From Euglena gracilis (lineage: Eukaryota; Euglenida; Euglenophyceae; Euglenales), in the NCBI GenBank assembly GCA_039621445.1, contig CP154955.1, positions 2,820,619 to 2,884,618 of the forward strand: a stretch of 64,000 nucleotides of DNA, given 5' to 3'. Each line of letters opens with the position of its first letter. The first letter of the stretch is position 1. The notes under the pieces are model-generated. The model was not told where the DNA came from, did no database searches, and worked only from the letters and a program-made list of their open reading frames with translations. This document shows, piece after piece, positions 42,633 to 53,160 of this stretch. The translations under genes were made by a program, and so were the position numbers.

Positions 42633-43828
42633 CAGACCGCCATTTAGTGCGTATCACAACGTATCTGTGATACATTAATTTTATTTTGGTGATACATATG
42701 TGATACATTAAAAGAATTTTGGTGATACATATGTGATACATTAAAAAAATTTTGGTGATACATATGTGATACATTAAAAAAAAATTGGTGATACATATGT
42801 GATACACAATTTTTTTGCCCTTTATTGTCAGCAACTTCTCAGCCGCTCCTTCCAAAGGGAACCTTCAAAACGCGGAAGACAGGATTCCGAGACAACAATT
42901 CCTCAAACCATTGACAAGAGTAAACCGGGATTTTTCGGAATTTTTCGAAGTCCTGTAAGTCCCAAAATAGCATCCAAAACCCCCCTTGGGGTCATTTTTT
43001 GTACTTTCTCATAAAATTTAGCATTTTTGGAGGCCAGATGATCAAGAAAAATAGAAATTTTTTGTAATTCGTTGTCAGAGATTGTTATTTTTACCCAACT
43101 TTTCAGGTCAAAATCCTGGTCGTCGGCCCGAGATTTGGGGGGTATTAATTCGGTGGCCGAAGTCGGACCCCATATGGGGGGGGTTTTATTTGGGGGGGTA
43201 TTTGGGGGGGGGGGGGTATTATTTGGGGGGAGGGTTTCCCCCCTCCCGGGCGCTTGGCCTGGGCCATGATTGAAGGTAAAACCCCCCCAAAAATAAGACC
43301 CGGGTATTATTTTTGGGTCCGTTGCTGGAAACCTCCAGGGGGGGTCTTATTTTGGGGGGGGTCTTATTTTTGGATTTTTTCTTGACCGACCCGGAAAAAA
43401 ACATCATTTTTCAGGTTCCCAAAAGCATTTAAGCATGTAAGGAGGAGGGGGGCCAAGCGCCCGGGGGGGGGGAGGTAATCACTATAACCCGACTACAGAT
43501 TGGAAAAACCTTTGCCGGGAGAATTGGCGAGTCGTAACACATTGCCGAAAGCATTATCACAAGAAAAATGTTCCATTTGTCTGCAGAGAGGTAAAGAAAC
43601 CAGGATGAAAAGTGGAAAAGAAAGGCGAAAAAACATTTTGATGTAAAAAAGGAAATTTTTATGAAAAAATTTGGTGATACATATGTGATACATTAAAATT
43701 TTATTGGTGATACATATGTGATACATTAAAAATTTTTTGGTGATACACATGTGATACATTAATTTTTAGGCTGTGATACATGTGATACGTAAAATTTTTT
43801 TTGGTGATACATACTAAATGGAGGTCTG
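42633..43828. mobile_element. hAT-like nonautonomous element inserted in recombinase A
   Basis: Terminal inverted repeats of 25 bp with three mismatches start CAGACC[G/T]CCATTTAGT. They are flanked by GCACCATC and CCACCATC, an 8-bp duplication with one difference. Just inside each end are several 32-34 bp repeats based on GGTGATACATATGTGATACA. The CAG start and 8-bp duplication suggest the hAT superfamily. No transposase is present. Removing it restores the recombinase sequence seen in element B. Confidence 0.75.
43140..43385. repeat. G/C-run element nested in the hAT-like element
   Basis: Repeated GGGGTATTATTTGGGG and GGTCTTATTTTTGG words flank a core. The 42950-43260 stretch (TTGTCAGAGATTGTTATTTT, CAGGTCAAAATCC) is inverted and homologous to 53540-53720 within the 53-kb element. 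Confidence 0.6.
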
Positions 43829-44181
43829 CCACCATCGTGCTCATCCCAAAAAAACATCGTCCAAAGAGCCAAAAAAAAAACAGCACGCCGGGAGCAAATT
43901 TCAATGTACTCCAAAAAAACACTTCAACGTGGCATGTTTCTTGGGGCCTATTTCATCATTTTCACCACTCCTGGGGGGGGGGGCAAAAGGGCATCACGGC
44001 TGCAACTCCTAAGGATTTGGCACCACGTAAAACTGACAAAAAATCGTCTACTTGGGGGGAGTGGGGCATCTGGGCTTCCATCAGATTGACAAGGCGCTTC
44101 ATTATACTGTGGGGAAGCAGAAGAGGCCACAAAATTATAAAAGCATAAAATTATAAAAATAATAAATAATCGGCCCATTCT

Positions 44182-44245
44182 GTTCACGGGTGCACTATAG
44201 TGCACACGTGAACCATTCACGGATGCACTATAGTGCACCCGTGAA
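44182..44245. promoter_or_regulatory. Two adjacent dyads, candidate recombinase sites (A, right)
   Basis: 44182-44213 and 44216-44245 each have GTTCACGG-type arms around GCACTATAGTGC, with one or two arm mismatches relative to the perfect left site. Further half-sites (GCACCCGTGAACG) follow to 44270. Confidence 0.55.
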
Positions 44246-44356
44246 CGCCCAAAGCGCACCCGTGAACGCCAAAACCGCGAGTTTCATTAGGAGACAGCCG
44301 TGATTAGGAACTGCTCAGCTACTGTGAGGAAGCCCGTAAATTTGGGCAACAGTTTT

Positions 44357-44461
44357 AAGAAAAATCGGGGTCCGATCACGCTTCCCGGTGAGAAAGAGGG
44401 GGGCGCCTTTGGCGCCCCCCTCTTTCTCACCGGGAAGCGTGATCGGACCCCGATTTTTCTT
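44357..44461. repeat. Perfect hairpin of element A, 51-bp arms, 3-base loop
   Basis: The left arm starts AAGAAAAATCGGGGTCCGAT and ends GGGGGGCGCC. The loop is TTT and the right arm is the exact complement. The homologous hairpin in element B differs at several positions, mostly changed on both arms together. Confidence 0.95.
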
Positions 44462-44879
44462 ATAATATGGGGGGTCGGTCCCAGTCAAAGGGCCGGCCTT
44501 TGGCCGGCCAGGGGGGGGGAGTCTTATATGGGGGGGGTCTTATATGGGGGGGGGGATGGTACCCGTCTGAGAAAACATTGGCTCTGTTTCAGAATCAGGT
44601 GTGGACCCACCCACCCACCTCGGGTGCCACAAGCGGGGGGTCGGGAGCCCCCCCCCCAAAATTTTGGGGTGAAAAAAATTCAACCCTGGCTGGAGCTCCT
44701 TGTAGCACCCTCTAAGCACGTCACAATGGCACACTGGGATTTGGTTGAAACCGATGGAATCGGGTCCAAAAGGACCCCCCCCCAATCCAGTGCAGATGAT
44801 CCAACTAACTGGGGGGTCCGAAAGTATGCTTAAAACCGATCTACTTGCAAAAAATTTGTCCAGATTAGGCAATCCAGTT

Positions 44880-45720
44880 CAGCCTCTGCGCCCCCCTCAG
44901 GCTTGTGCTTAGTCGGGTGCCTACCCCACGGGGGGGGGGGGTGCTAGGGGCAGGCACCCCACAACACCCAATCCGACCCCCCCCCTTAGTTGCACTAAGG
45001 CTTCTTGTCTGTTTATGGCCAGCGCTAACTTCGCTTCTGGCCCAGTTTGCTGCGTGGTGAGTGGCCAGGGACCCCTTACACCAGTCCTCTTTTGTTGCTC
45101 CCCCTGGCCGGGTGAGTAACTCTGGTGTAATTCCAGCGCTGTAGGGACCCCCCGAAAACCCGACCCCCCACGGGGGGGTAGGGTTTTGGGGGGTGCCTGC
45201 CCTTAGCAGGCACCCCCCTCCGACCCCAGCGCCAAAAGCGCCGGGGCCCGGAAAAGGCCATTTTCAATGAAAATTTTCTGGGTCCGGCCTGGACCCCTAT
45301 CCCCCCCACGGGGGGGGTGTGCCTGCTAGGGGCAGGCACCCTATAGCACCCCCCCTCCCCCCCGGTCGGTAAGCACAAGCATGGCCCCCCTCCCAAAGGA
45401 GGCTAGGTAGTCCACTTTGGGACCCCGGGACCCCCCCTCCCCCCCTGTTCAGTTCACTTCGGAAGTGAACAGGGGGGTCCCGAGACCACCCCCCGTGTAC
45501 CTGGATGTACCTGTTCACTTCGGAAAAAAAGCCTCCCCCCCACCAAAAAAACAGAACGACGGGCAAACACCGAAAAAAGCTTTTTAAAAAAAATTCGGCG
45601 CCTTTGGCGCCGGAACCTCCCCCCCCCCCTCCGGGAAGTCAACATGTCTAGTTCAGTTCGGAAGTGAACAGGGGGGGGGGTCCCGGACCCCCCCCTGTAC
45701 CTGGTCGATCCAGGTCAAAA
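44880..45720. repeat. Cluster of C-run inverted repeats
   Basis: Several short inverted repeats lie between long C and G runs: GGTGCC-GGCAGGCACCCC units near 44910-44960, 45190-45225 and 45310-45350, a GTTCACTTCGGAAGTGAAC palindrome near 45455 and again near 45655, and AATTCGGCGCCTTTGGCGCC at about 45594. No gene is recognised between 44562 and 46700. Confidence 0.55.
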
Positions 45721-46545
45721 CAATCCGGACGATCCAATTACTGAGGGGGTCTGGACCCCCCTCTGCCTGGTCAACCTAAAAAAAACACACACTCAACCAG
45801 TTGAGTATCCGGTTGACTTGCGAATTCAACAAGAGGGGGGGTCCAACAGCACCCCCCCGTGCCGACCCTCCTGGAATCTGAAGTTGAATCCAAGCAAAAT
45901 TCAACCGCATTGGCACATCTAGGTTACTCATCTGTCAATGCTGGATGCACTCATATCAGAGCTTGGGGTGACAGGAGGAGGACATGACAATCGACTTGGG
46001 ACGGCACTTGGTGGTGCAAAAAAATCATCATTCATGCAGGCTGGAAGGGAACAATGAAGTCCAGGAGAGCCATTTGCCGAAAATCTTTACCCCCCCCCTC
46101 CGCGCCACGGCATGCACCAGGCTGCATCCCCCCTCCAACCCCCACCCTTTGCCAACTCATCGTCAAAAAATTCTGCCCCCCCCAATGCCCCAGTTTTATT
46201 GATTTCCCCAACATTTACATTTACTTTTTTTTACAAGAAACTTTGGCTCCTGGTGCTAGCCATTTGGCCCATAATTGCCAGAACGTTGGCCCCTTGCGCC
46301 AGCTACCGTTACCCCCCCCCCTGATGACCCCCCCCCCGGTTGCCAGACGGGTGAGTCAGGCGTTCGGTCGGGGTACTCACCCGTTTAGCAAACGGGCCCT
46401 TCAACCCCCCCCTAAATGACCCCCCTCAAGTGGCCCTCCGGGGTCCTGGGAGATCAGGTGGCAACTTTTGGGATTTTGGACCCCCCCTCCCCCCCTCCCC
46501 CCCCCAGGTGAAATTCACCGTTTAAGGCTGTGTTTACAGCAACAT

Positions 46546-46612
46546 GGCTTTGGCCAAAGTCTGTGTTTCTAAACACAGACTTTGGCGTGCCGAAGTCTGT
46601 GTTTCTAAACAG
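46546..46612. repeat. Short palindrome with a partial repeat
   Basis: CCAAAGTCTGTGTTT and its inverse face each other across two bases at 46554-46585, and CGAAGTCTGTGTTTCTAAAC follows directly as a partial second copy. Confidence 0.7.
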
Positions 46613-46705
46613 ACTCCGACCTAGAAAACTGTGTTCACAATGATGCAGAAATTTGGAGACCAATGCAGCAGGGTCCAAAACCCACTTGGCAAATGCCACA
46701 ACCAG

Positions 46706-46966
46706 TCATCCAGTGAGGTGATAACCACAGATTTGGTTGCCCGAATGTTGTTTGGCTGCCCGAATGGAGTTTGACATATTTTTTTTCTGTCCCAAATGGC
46801 CCAGAGGGTGGTTCCCCAAAAAGATCACCATACAAGGCAACATCTGGTGGTTCCTCTTGGTGCTCATCAATTTTTGGAGCCTACCAAAGAACTCTTCGAC
46901 CGTGGGTGCAGCCCAGAGCATTCTCAGCAACGTTGCAAAGTGCAGCAGGCAACATGGGGGCTGCAA
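46706..46966 (-). pseudogene. Possible N-terminal fragment of a related recombinase
   Basis: The minus frame reads AAPTVEEFFGRLQKLMSTK. This resembles the N-terminal block PPNVDEFLAVLRGASS of recombinase B and PPEEFVAAIRKISEGG of recombinase D. The rest of the frame shows no further match. Similarity is over about 15 residues, so this may be chance. Confidence 0.25.
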
Positions 46967-48077
46967 AAGAAAGGAGACGATGCAAATTGTGTGTCATCTG
47001 TCACCTGTGTTCCCCATGTTTAACTGGTTAAAAAGGTTACCACTATTTTGAAAGGATTCTAGTTTGGAAGACCACAGATGGCGGCCAAAATCTGCCCGGC
47101 GGCCACATATTCTTATTCCGAAATTTCCAACAGTCCCAGATCTGTACAGCTTCGACTCAGATTCTGGCCGATCTGACGATCGCGAGCGTATCTCAGGCTG
47201 CGTGCAACGTTAGGCTACCAAATTACCGCTCGATCGAAAGCTCTTTTCGACAGACGACCAGCGGTGCTCATCAGATCTTTCCACGCTGCACGGTACTACT
47301 CTATTTCCAAAACTGGGCCAATTTTCACCAAAATCAGATGTCCACCCAAGTGGTCCCCAAATGGCAAATTTCATTGTCCTGCATGGCTAAAACAGTCATA
47401 TCAGGACCTTAGGGCCATTTTTGGGCACTTTTGGTGACATTTTTAGGAATGAGAAAATGGACGCCAGGTTTTGGACAGAACCGGCGTCCCTAAAGCCGGG
47501 TTTTTAGGACAGAACCGGCGTCCGGAAAACCCGTGGGGGGGGGGGGACGCCAGTTCTGTCCTGAACCCGGCGTCCCAAACACCGGTTTAAACAACTGCGT
47601 TAAACGCAGACTCCTGACCTGACCTGAGTCTGACCTGAGTCTGACTCCTGACCTGACCTGAGTTTCGAAACGCAGACTTAGGTCAGACTCTGCGTTTAAG
47701 ACGCAATTCTTGATATAAAAACCTATTTTCTGGGCCCGACGCCTGTCTTGGAATTTTACTGACATTAACGGATTTCAGGCTGAAATTGTTTATGTTGATC
47801 AATTTCCAAGACAGCGCCTGTTTATGTCTAACGGTTTCCAAGAGGGCGCCCGTTTCTGTCTCACGGTTTCCAAGACGGCGCCCGTTTATGTCGGTCGATT
47901 TCTAAGGCATTGAAATTGTTTATGTCGGTCGATTTCCAAGACGGCACCCGTCGGTCGATTTTCAAGACATTGAAATATATTGCTGGTCAGATTGGGAATG
48001 TTTTGTGAAATTTTGAATTTTCACTTTTTTCCCGGTCCAAAATGTTTTTGTCCATTCAGATGTCTATTCCACGCATT

Positions 48078-48163
48078 GAACGCATAGCTCAGTTGGATAG
48101 AGCGCTGTTGTTGGATAGAGTTGAATAACTGGGAGGTACTGGGTTCAAATCCCAGTGTGTGCA
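48078..48163 (+). tRNA. tRNA-like sequence with internal duplication, probably a pseudogene
   Basis: A good D-arm/A-box (TAGCTCAGTTGGATAGAGC) and a perfect T-arm/B-box (CTGGGTTCAAATCCCAG) are present. TTGGATAGAG is duplicated in the anticodon arm, so no normal anticodon loop forms. An acceptor stem is nearly complete. It could be an odd intron-containing tRNA, but the duplication reading is simpler. Confidence 0.45.
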
Positions 48164-48211
48164 ACATTTCTTCGTGTGTTGACTGGGGAATGAACTTTGC
48201 TTCGAAAAGTT

Positions 48212-48284
48212 TGCACACACTGGGGTTTGAACCCAGGACCTCCAGTTATAGAACCGACACTCTATCCAACTGAGCTATGTGCAT
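48212..48284 (-). tRNA. tRNA-like sequence, anticodon unclear
   Basis: The minus strand has TAGCTCAGTTGGATAGAG, a CTGGGTTCAAACCCCAG T-arm and an acceptor stem with one mismatch. The anticodon arm pairs only with a six-base loop (TCTATA), one base short. It faces the previous tRNA-like copy tail to tail across about 50 bp. Confidence 0.5.
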
Positions 48285-48390
48285 GATGTTTACATTATTG
48301 ATCACAAACAGCAGAGGGTGACTCCGACGAATGAATTTTGTTCGGACGAAATAAACCAACAAAATGGTCCAGGTCCTTTGCAAAGAAACT

Positions 48391-48462
48391 CAGACACAGT
48401 GGGAAATGAACCCATGACCTCACGCCTGCAAAGTGTGCGCTCTACCACTGAGCTACACGCAT
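48391..48462 (-). tRNA. tRNA-Ala(TGC)-like sequence, degenerate
   Basis: A-box TAGCTCAGTGGTAGAGC, anticodon loop TTTGCAG giving TGC, and T-arm TGGGTTCATTTCCCA are present. The acceptor stem has several wobble pairs and one mismatch, and the T-stem has an A-C mismatch. Probably a decayed tRNA-Ala or a tRNA-derived repeat. Confidence 0.5.
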
Positions 48463-48734
48463 GACTGCCCGCAAAGAGATTTTTTTGATGAAGAGCGTTT
48501 CAGCAGTCAGTCGATTTCCAAGGCATTGAAATTTGCTCATGTCGATCGATTTCCAAAACGGCGCCCGTTTATGTCGGTCGATTTCCAAGACGGCGCCCGT
48601 TCATGTCTAATGGTTTCCAAGAGGGCCCGTGAAAGGCGCTAAAAACCACTTTTTTGGCAATATCTCCGTCCAGGCGGTTTGGTCGAAAGAAATTCAAGAC
48701 AGGCATGCGGGCCCAATAAAATAGGTTTTAGAAA

Positions 48735-48817
48735 AATCGACCGACACTAACGGTTTCAGCCGGGCGGCTTTGCTCGTTCGCGCCCAGCGCCCCTGCTGAA
48801 ACCGTTGTCGGTCGATT
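48735..48817. repeat. Imperfect palindrome at the end of element F1
   Basis: AAATCGACCGACACTAACGG-type sequence and its inverse (lacking three bases) face each other around a GC-rich centre with GCTCGTTCGCGCCC. It corresponds to the better preserved palindrome at 61824-61918. Confidence 0.75.
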
Positions 48818-49491
48818 TATGCATAGAAAATTCACCGGGGTCCCAGACCCCCTCCACCCCAACGATGAACTTCACCAATGAAATTCACCACAAGAGCACT
48901 TTTTTGGCCAAAAATGGCCAACAATGACATTTTAGGCAATTTTTCAGGAATTCTGAGAAAATTCCATGAACCATCAACCTCAAAATGACCATTTTGAGAG
49001 AAAAAGGAGCAAAATGTCACCCATCAACATTCCCCCAACCATCAAAACGGTGAAATTCACCGATGACCTTCACCGGTGAAGTTCACCGGGGTGGTCCACA
49101 GCCCCCCCCCCCCCCCCGGTACTGCCTAACCTCCCTAGCCACGACAAGAGGTGGGTCGCCTAGAGTTGCCAAAACGTTGGCACCAAAATGGTGCCAAGTT
49201 TCTGCAACAACCGGTATTTTGGCCACTTCTACTACAATTAGACATCGTAATGGAAACAGAAGCATTTTTTTTTGATAAACCATCATGAATCCCGCCTGCG
49301 CAGCCAATGACAAATCCAATATGACCTACTGAATATTGATGAAAAGAAAAAGAACCTGAAACACCGTCGCGTGGTCAACACTCTCGCGAACAGCAGAATC
49401 ATTGCAATGCAATTCCCCACCATGATGGGCTCAAAGAAGAATCAAGAAATTCATTTGCACCAATGCCACACACAAGGTTGTGCGATGTTAG

Positions 49492-49743
49492 TACCATCCA
49501 CCCCCCCCCATTATGTACCTCCCCCGGGAGGCCGAAATTGGGGGGGAGGTACACAATGGGGGGGAGGTACACAATGGGGGGGGGGCGAGGTATACAATGG
49601 GGGGACATGCCTACGGATGGCCGGGCGAGGTGCATTCCCCTTGGGCCAAGTGCATGCTGCCCCCCCCCCAATTATGTACCTCCCCCCCAGGGGGTACACA
49701 ATGGGGGGGGGTACATAATGGGGGGGGGGGGGGGTGGATGGTA
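49492..49743. mobile_element. MITE with TACCAT...ATGGTA ends and GTACATAATG words
   Basis: The left end reads TACCATCCACCCCCCCCC then ATTATGTACC, and the right end is its inverse. GGTACACAATGGGG words repeat inside. TA at each outer edge may be the target duplication. Its design parallels the 52693-52870 element, with a different word after the C run. Confidence 0.7.
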
Positions 49744-50679
49744 TGTTATGCAGCTGAGATGGCTTGCAGCTCAGTTGTAAACTGTGTTCTTCAAAGCAGT
49801 GGCAATGTAGAATGCTTTCCTGCTTGATGAAGGGCAGGTTAACCCCCTCCCCCCATGAAGTTTCAGAGACCAACACTCACCCAAAATTGAATTTTGCACA
49901 CCAAAAACTATGTGGAAAATGTTACTTCCTCGAGAAAATAAAAAAATTGCACCTCATTTGAACGGGGTTTCAAGCGCTTTCAACAGACAGGATCCAACCA
50001 ATTGCAAAGAAATCTTATTCTGGAACTTTACTGAAAAATACCCCCCCCTTGTCCAACAACCACCATTGTTCGTCTCCGACCAGGGGGGGGGGGGGTTCGT
50101 TAGACACGGAGAGGTCGAAAAAAAAATGGTCATATGTGAGGATATATGCCATCTTTGGCTGTATTTTTTGTGCCATTTTTGGCCATTTTTGTCAAGGGTT
50201 TACCAAAATGGCCAAAAATGGCCAAAAACGGCCAAAAACGGCCAAAATTGGCAAAAAATCTAATTCCAGGGGGGGAAGATCTGGGTGCCTCGGAGGGCTG
50301 GTACCAGCCTCATGGTGGTGTCAATACCGGAGGGATGAAAATACCGCTTGGCACTAATACCGAAGGGACAAATACCGAGTGGATTAATCACGCCACCGGA
50401 GCGCGACTGCACGGATTAATTCCGCCCATAGCATTCGCGAGGTAGCAATGGGCGTTTCCGGCCCCTAAGGAAATTTCCCTATGGTAATTTCCATCCGGTA
50501 CTGGAAATTTTCCGTGGCAATTTCCATCTGGAAAAAATCTGTCGTAGGAAAGAAAATTGAAAACTTTCTGCCTTCGCAAAACGTTCACCCCGAACAGTTG
50601 GATCAAAGAACATTTTTTCACTACATTGGTGTTTGCCAAAAAAAATAACAACAAGAAAACAAACCAGAATATACGCCCA

Positions 50680-50955
50680 AAACTGGTCACCGCCTTTGGC
50701 CCAAAACTGGCCACCGCCTGTGGCCCAAAACTGGCCACGACCCGTGGCCCAAAACTGGCCACCACATTTGGCCCAAAACTGGCCACCACATTGGGCCCAA
50801 AACTGGCCACCACATCTGGCCCAAAAATGGCCACCACAATGGGCCTGAAACTGGCCCCCACGTCTGGCCCAAAGCTGGCCACCATCTGTGGCACAAAAAC
50901 TGGCCACTATGTGCCACAAAACTGACCAACCAAAACTGGCCCAAAATTGGCCACT
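50680..50955. repeat. Minisatellite, 24-bp unit, about eleven copies
   Basis: Units based on GGCCACCACATTTGGCCCAA repeat with substitutions. Minus frames give the repeat VASFGPN(V). The periodicity of 24 keeps the frame open, so it is not good evidence for a protein. Confidence 0.85.
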
Positions 50956-51419
50956 GCCTGTGACACAAAGTGTTCAGCACCTGTGGCACAAAGCTTTTGG
51001 TTTTTTTGGGCAAGGGTTGAACAGCAGAAAAAGAAGGCAAGAAACAAAACAAGTTTCATACCAATTGAAGCCTGTTGACTTAATGTAATACACATCTGCA
51101 GCATACACAGCTGCACATACACACCTTCAGCAGCTCACCACAAGCAGATACCAACCTTGACTTCAACTCAAAATTGTCCACTTACAACCAGAAATCTTTC
51201 AGAACCATCAATTGGCAACGGCCTCAGTAAGCTGTCTGGAGCGCTTGGAGTATATTTCTTTGGGTTGCCGGGAGTATTTCTGGTCCTCCAGAAAAATAGT
51301 TGCAAATTACACTCATTCTGGAGAGGGAACCCTTTTTTCCCCCTGCCATCTCATCTCATCATTGGTTGAGTCCTGGTAGGTTAGACTATGTACACTCAGG
51401 TTTTCACCTGAGGCACCCC

Positions 51420-51990
51420 AGCCCGCCTTATGGCTTGCAGGGGGTCTTCTCTGGTTTTGCTGCAACTTGGAAATACAACTCCTTGCCATACTGCTGCAGG
51501 GGATACCCTCCCTGCTGCCTGGTCAGTAGTGAGGTGAGCACTTGGGCCCAATGCTTCCACTTCTCCTGGCAGGGCTCAGGTTTCCCAGTGGGAGCGCAAA
51601 CGAGTGTTGAAATTGCACTAACCACACTGGTACTCCCTGCCTCCTACCTGCATTCTCCCGGGTTGCCCCCTCCAGGTTCAAAGGTGGAATCTCCACGCAT
51701 CTCTTCTTCAGATTCAATGTCATCCATTGGGGTTGGTGGGGGTCCCTGGAACCCGGTGGGAAGGCCGGAAGCGTTGCCGCTGTGGTAAATTGGCCAATTC
51801 CTACACCGGGTCCTCAATTGCCCTTGCCTTCTCCTCAAGATAATAATTTCCTCTTCAAAATTGATGTTGGAGTTCAGCTTCAGCAATAGGCATATTGGAT
51901 GCAGCATACCCAAAAACCTGGGCCTTGTGGCATCATGAGCTTTCAGGGCCGCCAGGTTCGAGTGGCTGAACATCCGGGCCTGGGGATTCA
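51420..51990 (-). pseudogene. Coding-like fragment, possibly retroelement gag
   Basis: Adjacent minus frames contain FEEEIIILRRRQGQLRTRCR, MDDIESEEEMRGDSTFEPGG and EKWKHWAQVLTSLLTRQQGG, ending YGKELYFQVAAKPEKTP. Composition is protein-like, with acidic then aromatic/basic parts, but frames shift near 51650. A gag-type protein of a DIRS-like element is a guess. Confidence 0.3.
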
Positions 51991-52064
51991 GTACAGGCCA
52001 GGCCAGCCGCTTTCTGCCACAACCTGATTTCAGTAGGAATGCCGCTCACAGCCGGTTGCAACAA

Positions 52065-52230
52065 TAACGCACTGTCTCACGATGAACTGCCACCTGTCTC
52101 ACCGTAAACTGCCATCGGTCTCGAAATGAATGGCCACCCGTCTCAAAATTATTTCCATTGTCTCAAAACGTGACCACAATTCTCTCAAAAGCAATTGCCA
52201 CTTGTCTCACAATAAAATGCCGGACCCAAG
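52065..52230. repeat. Degenerate tandem repeat, about 25-bp unit (CTCA...TGCCA)
   Basis: Units such as GTCTCACCGTAAACTGCCA repeat about six times with drift. A related array with TTTTCTCAAAA-AATTGCC units occurs at 55095-55260 and traces at 55935-56010. Confidence 0.6.
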
Positions 52231-52692
52231 AAAGAAACGCGCACCATCTCGGTTGGAGGGAGCACTAGCTGGCTGCAGAAAAATTCATGATGCTATTCGA
52301 GGTCCTGCCAAACCATGTGTGCAATTTGTTTGAAACACCAGAGGGGATCCACCGAGGTGGAGGGAGTGTCGCAGCAGCAACATTAGTCGCAGATGCATTG
52401 GCAACGTTCACGACCTGTGTTGTTTCTGCTATGTCAGCAATGCTAAATCCAGCTTGCTCTCCAAATTGGAATTGGAACAGCGCAACTGCCGGGCACATGG
52501 CACGAACCCTTTCCATGTGAAGAGAACAGCCGCACCTCCCTTCAGGTGATTCCAATAAACTTACTATGTCTCTGACAATACTTTACAAAAAGGCCAGTAC
52601 GCCTGACCCCCCCCCCTAATTGGCTAATGGACTGTCCAACGGGACCCCCAATTAGCCAATTGGGGGGGGAGCAAATAGGGGGGGGGTGAGGG

Positions 52693-52870
52693 TACCATGC
52701 CCCCCCCCATATAAGACCCCCCCCCCATATAAGACCCCCCCCCTGGCCGGCCGAAGGCCGGCCCTTTGGCCGGGACCGACCCCCCCATATAAGACCCCCC
52801 CCATATAAGACCCCCCCCCCTGGGATTTTGGCTCCCGAGGGGGGGGTCTTATATGGGGGGGGGCATGGTA
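52693..52870. mobile_element. 178-bp MITE sharing both ends with element A
   Basis: The left half is the inverse of the right end of element A, including CATATAAGAC repeats and GGCCGGCC-AAGGCCGGCC. The right half carries the left-end words TGGGATTTTGGCTCC and the terminal inverted repeat. Outer TA dinucleotides are present. It looks like a deletion derivative mobilised with A's ends. Confidence 0.8.
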
Positions 52871-53160
52871 TTCAAGCCCCCCCGTGACCCGCCCGTGACC
52901 CGAGAATCGAGCCTTCGATTTTCATACAATGCATCAACCTTCATCACTTCAGCCTTTTTTTTCATTCATCATTTCAGCCTGCTTTTTGATGTAGGTAGTG
53001 TTTTTGGTCGCTTTTCATCAATTTTCTTGTGCAAACCATCGAAAATTTGCCTTGACATGGTCTAAAAATGGAAAGAAATGCCAAGCTTTGAGGTGAAAAA
53101 TTTTTCGGCCCAAACAGTGGCGCTTCTTTGCCGTATGAATTTGACCGGCTCATTGCGGAT

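Larger units (their letters stand above)
41806..44102 (-). pseudogene. Tyrosine recombinase of element A, broken
   Basis: Pieces on the minus strand match the recombinase of element B. The start is ATG at 44102 (MKRLVNLMEAQMPHSPQVDD) just after a TTCCCCACAG splice acceptor also present in B. A TGG-to-TGA nonsense codon lies at 43841-43843. A 1196-bp insertion occupies 42633-43828. The catalytic half follows in frames broken near 42450 and 42220 (LLVLGYTTGYHG with R lost to H at the first catalytic arginine; LALRSAMSRLVNSGELS at the H/K-x-x-R box). It cannot be functional. Confidence 0.8.
40656..44561 (-). mobile_element. Element A: recombinase/PHD module inside TIR ends with TA flanks
   Basis: The left end reads TACCATGCCCCCCATATAAG and the right end is its inverse (CTTATATGGGG to ATGGTA). 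A TA occurs at each outer edge, compatible with a TA target duplication. Inside are, from left, a 36-bp dyad site, A-rich repeats, a PHD remnant, a broken tyrosine recombinase (minus strand) with a 1.2-kb insertion, two more dyad sites and a hairpin with 51-bp arms. The same two ends, without the genes, form the 178-bp element at 52693-52870. Whether the recombinase module moves by itself or inserted into a TIR transposon is unresolved. Confidence 0.65.
47480..48840. mobile_element. Palindrome-bearing repeat element F1
   Basis: Repeated CGATTTCCAAGACGGCGCCC and ACTAACGGTTTCAG words, GAACCGGCGTCC inverted repeats at the left and a palindrome at the right are shared with 60980-62105. The words TTCTTGATATAAAAACCTAT and CCTGTCTTGGAATTTTACT occur in the same order in both. 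No transposase is seen. It contains three tRNA-like sequences absent from the second copy. Confidence 0.55.

Noticed and set aside
42660-42820. MYHICITK repeat peptide
   Set aside because: It is a translation of the subterminal 33-bp repeats of the hAT-like element.
50388-50925. ASFGPN(V) repeat protein on the minus strand
   Set aside because: The 24-bp minisatellite unit keeps frames open. There is no nonrepetitive domain and no conserved start.
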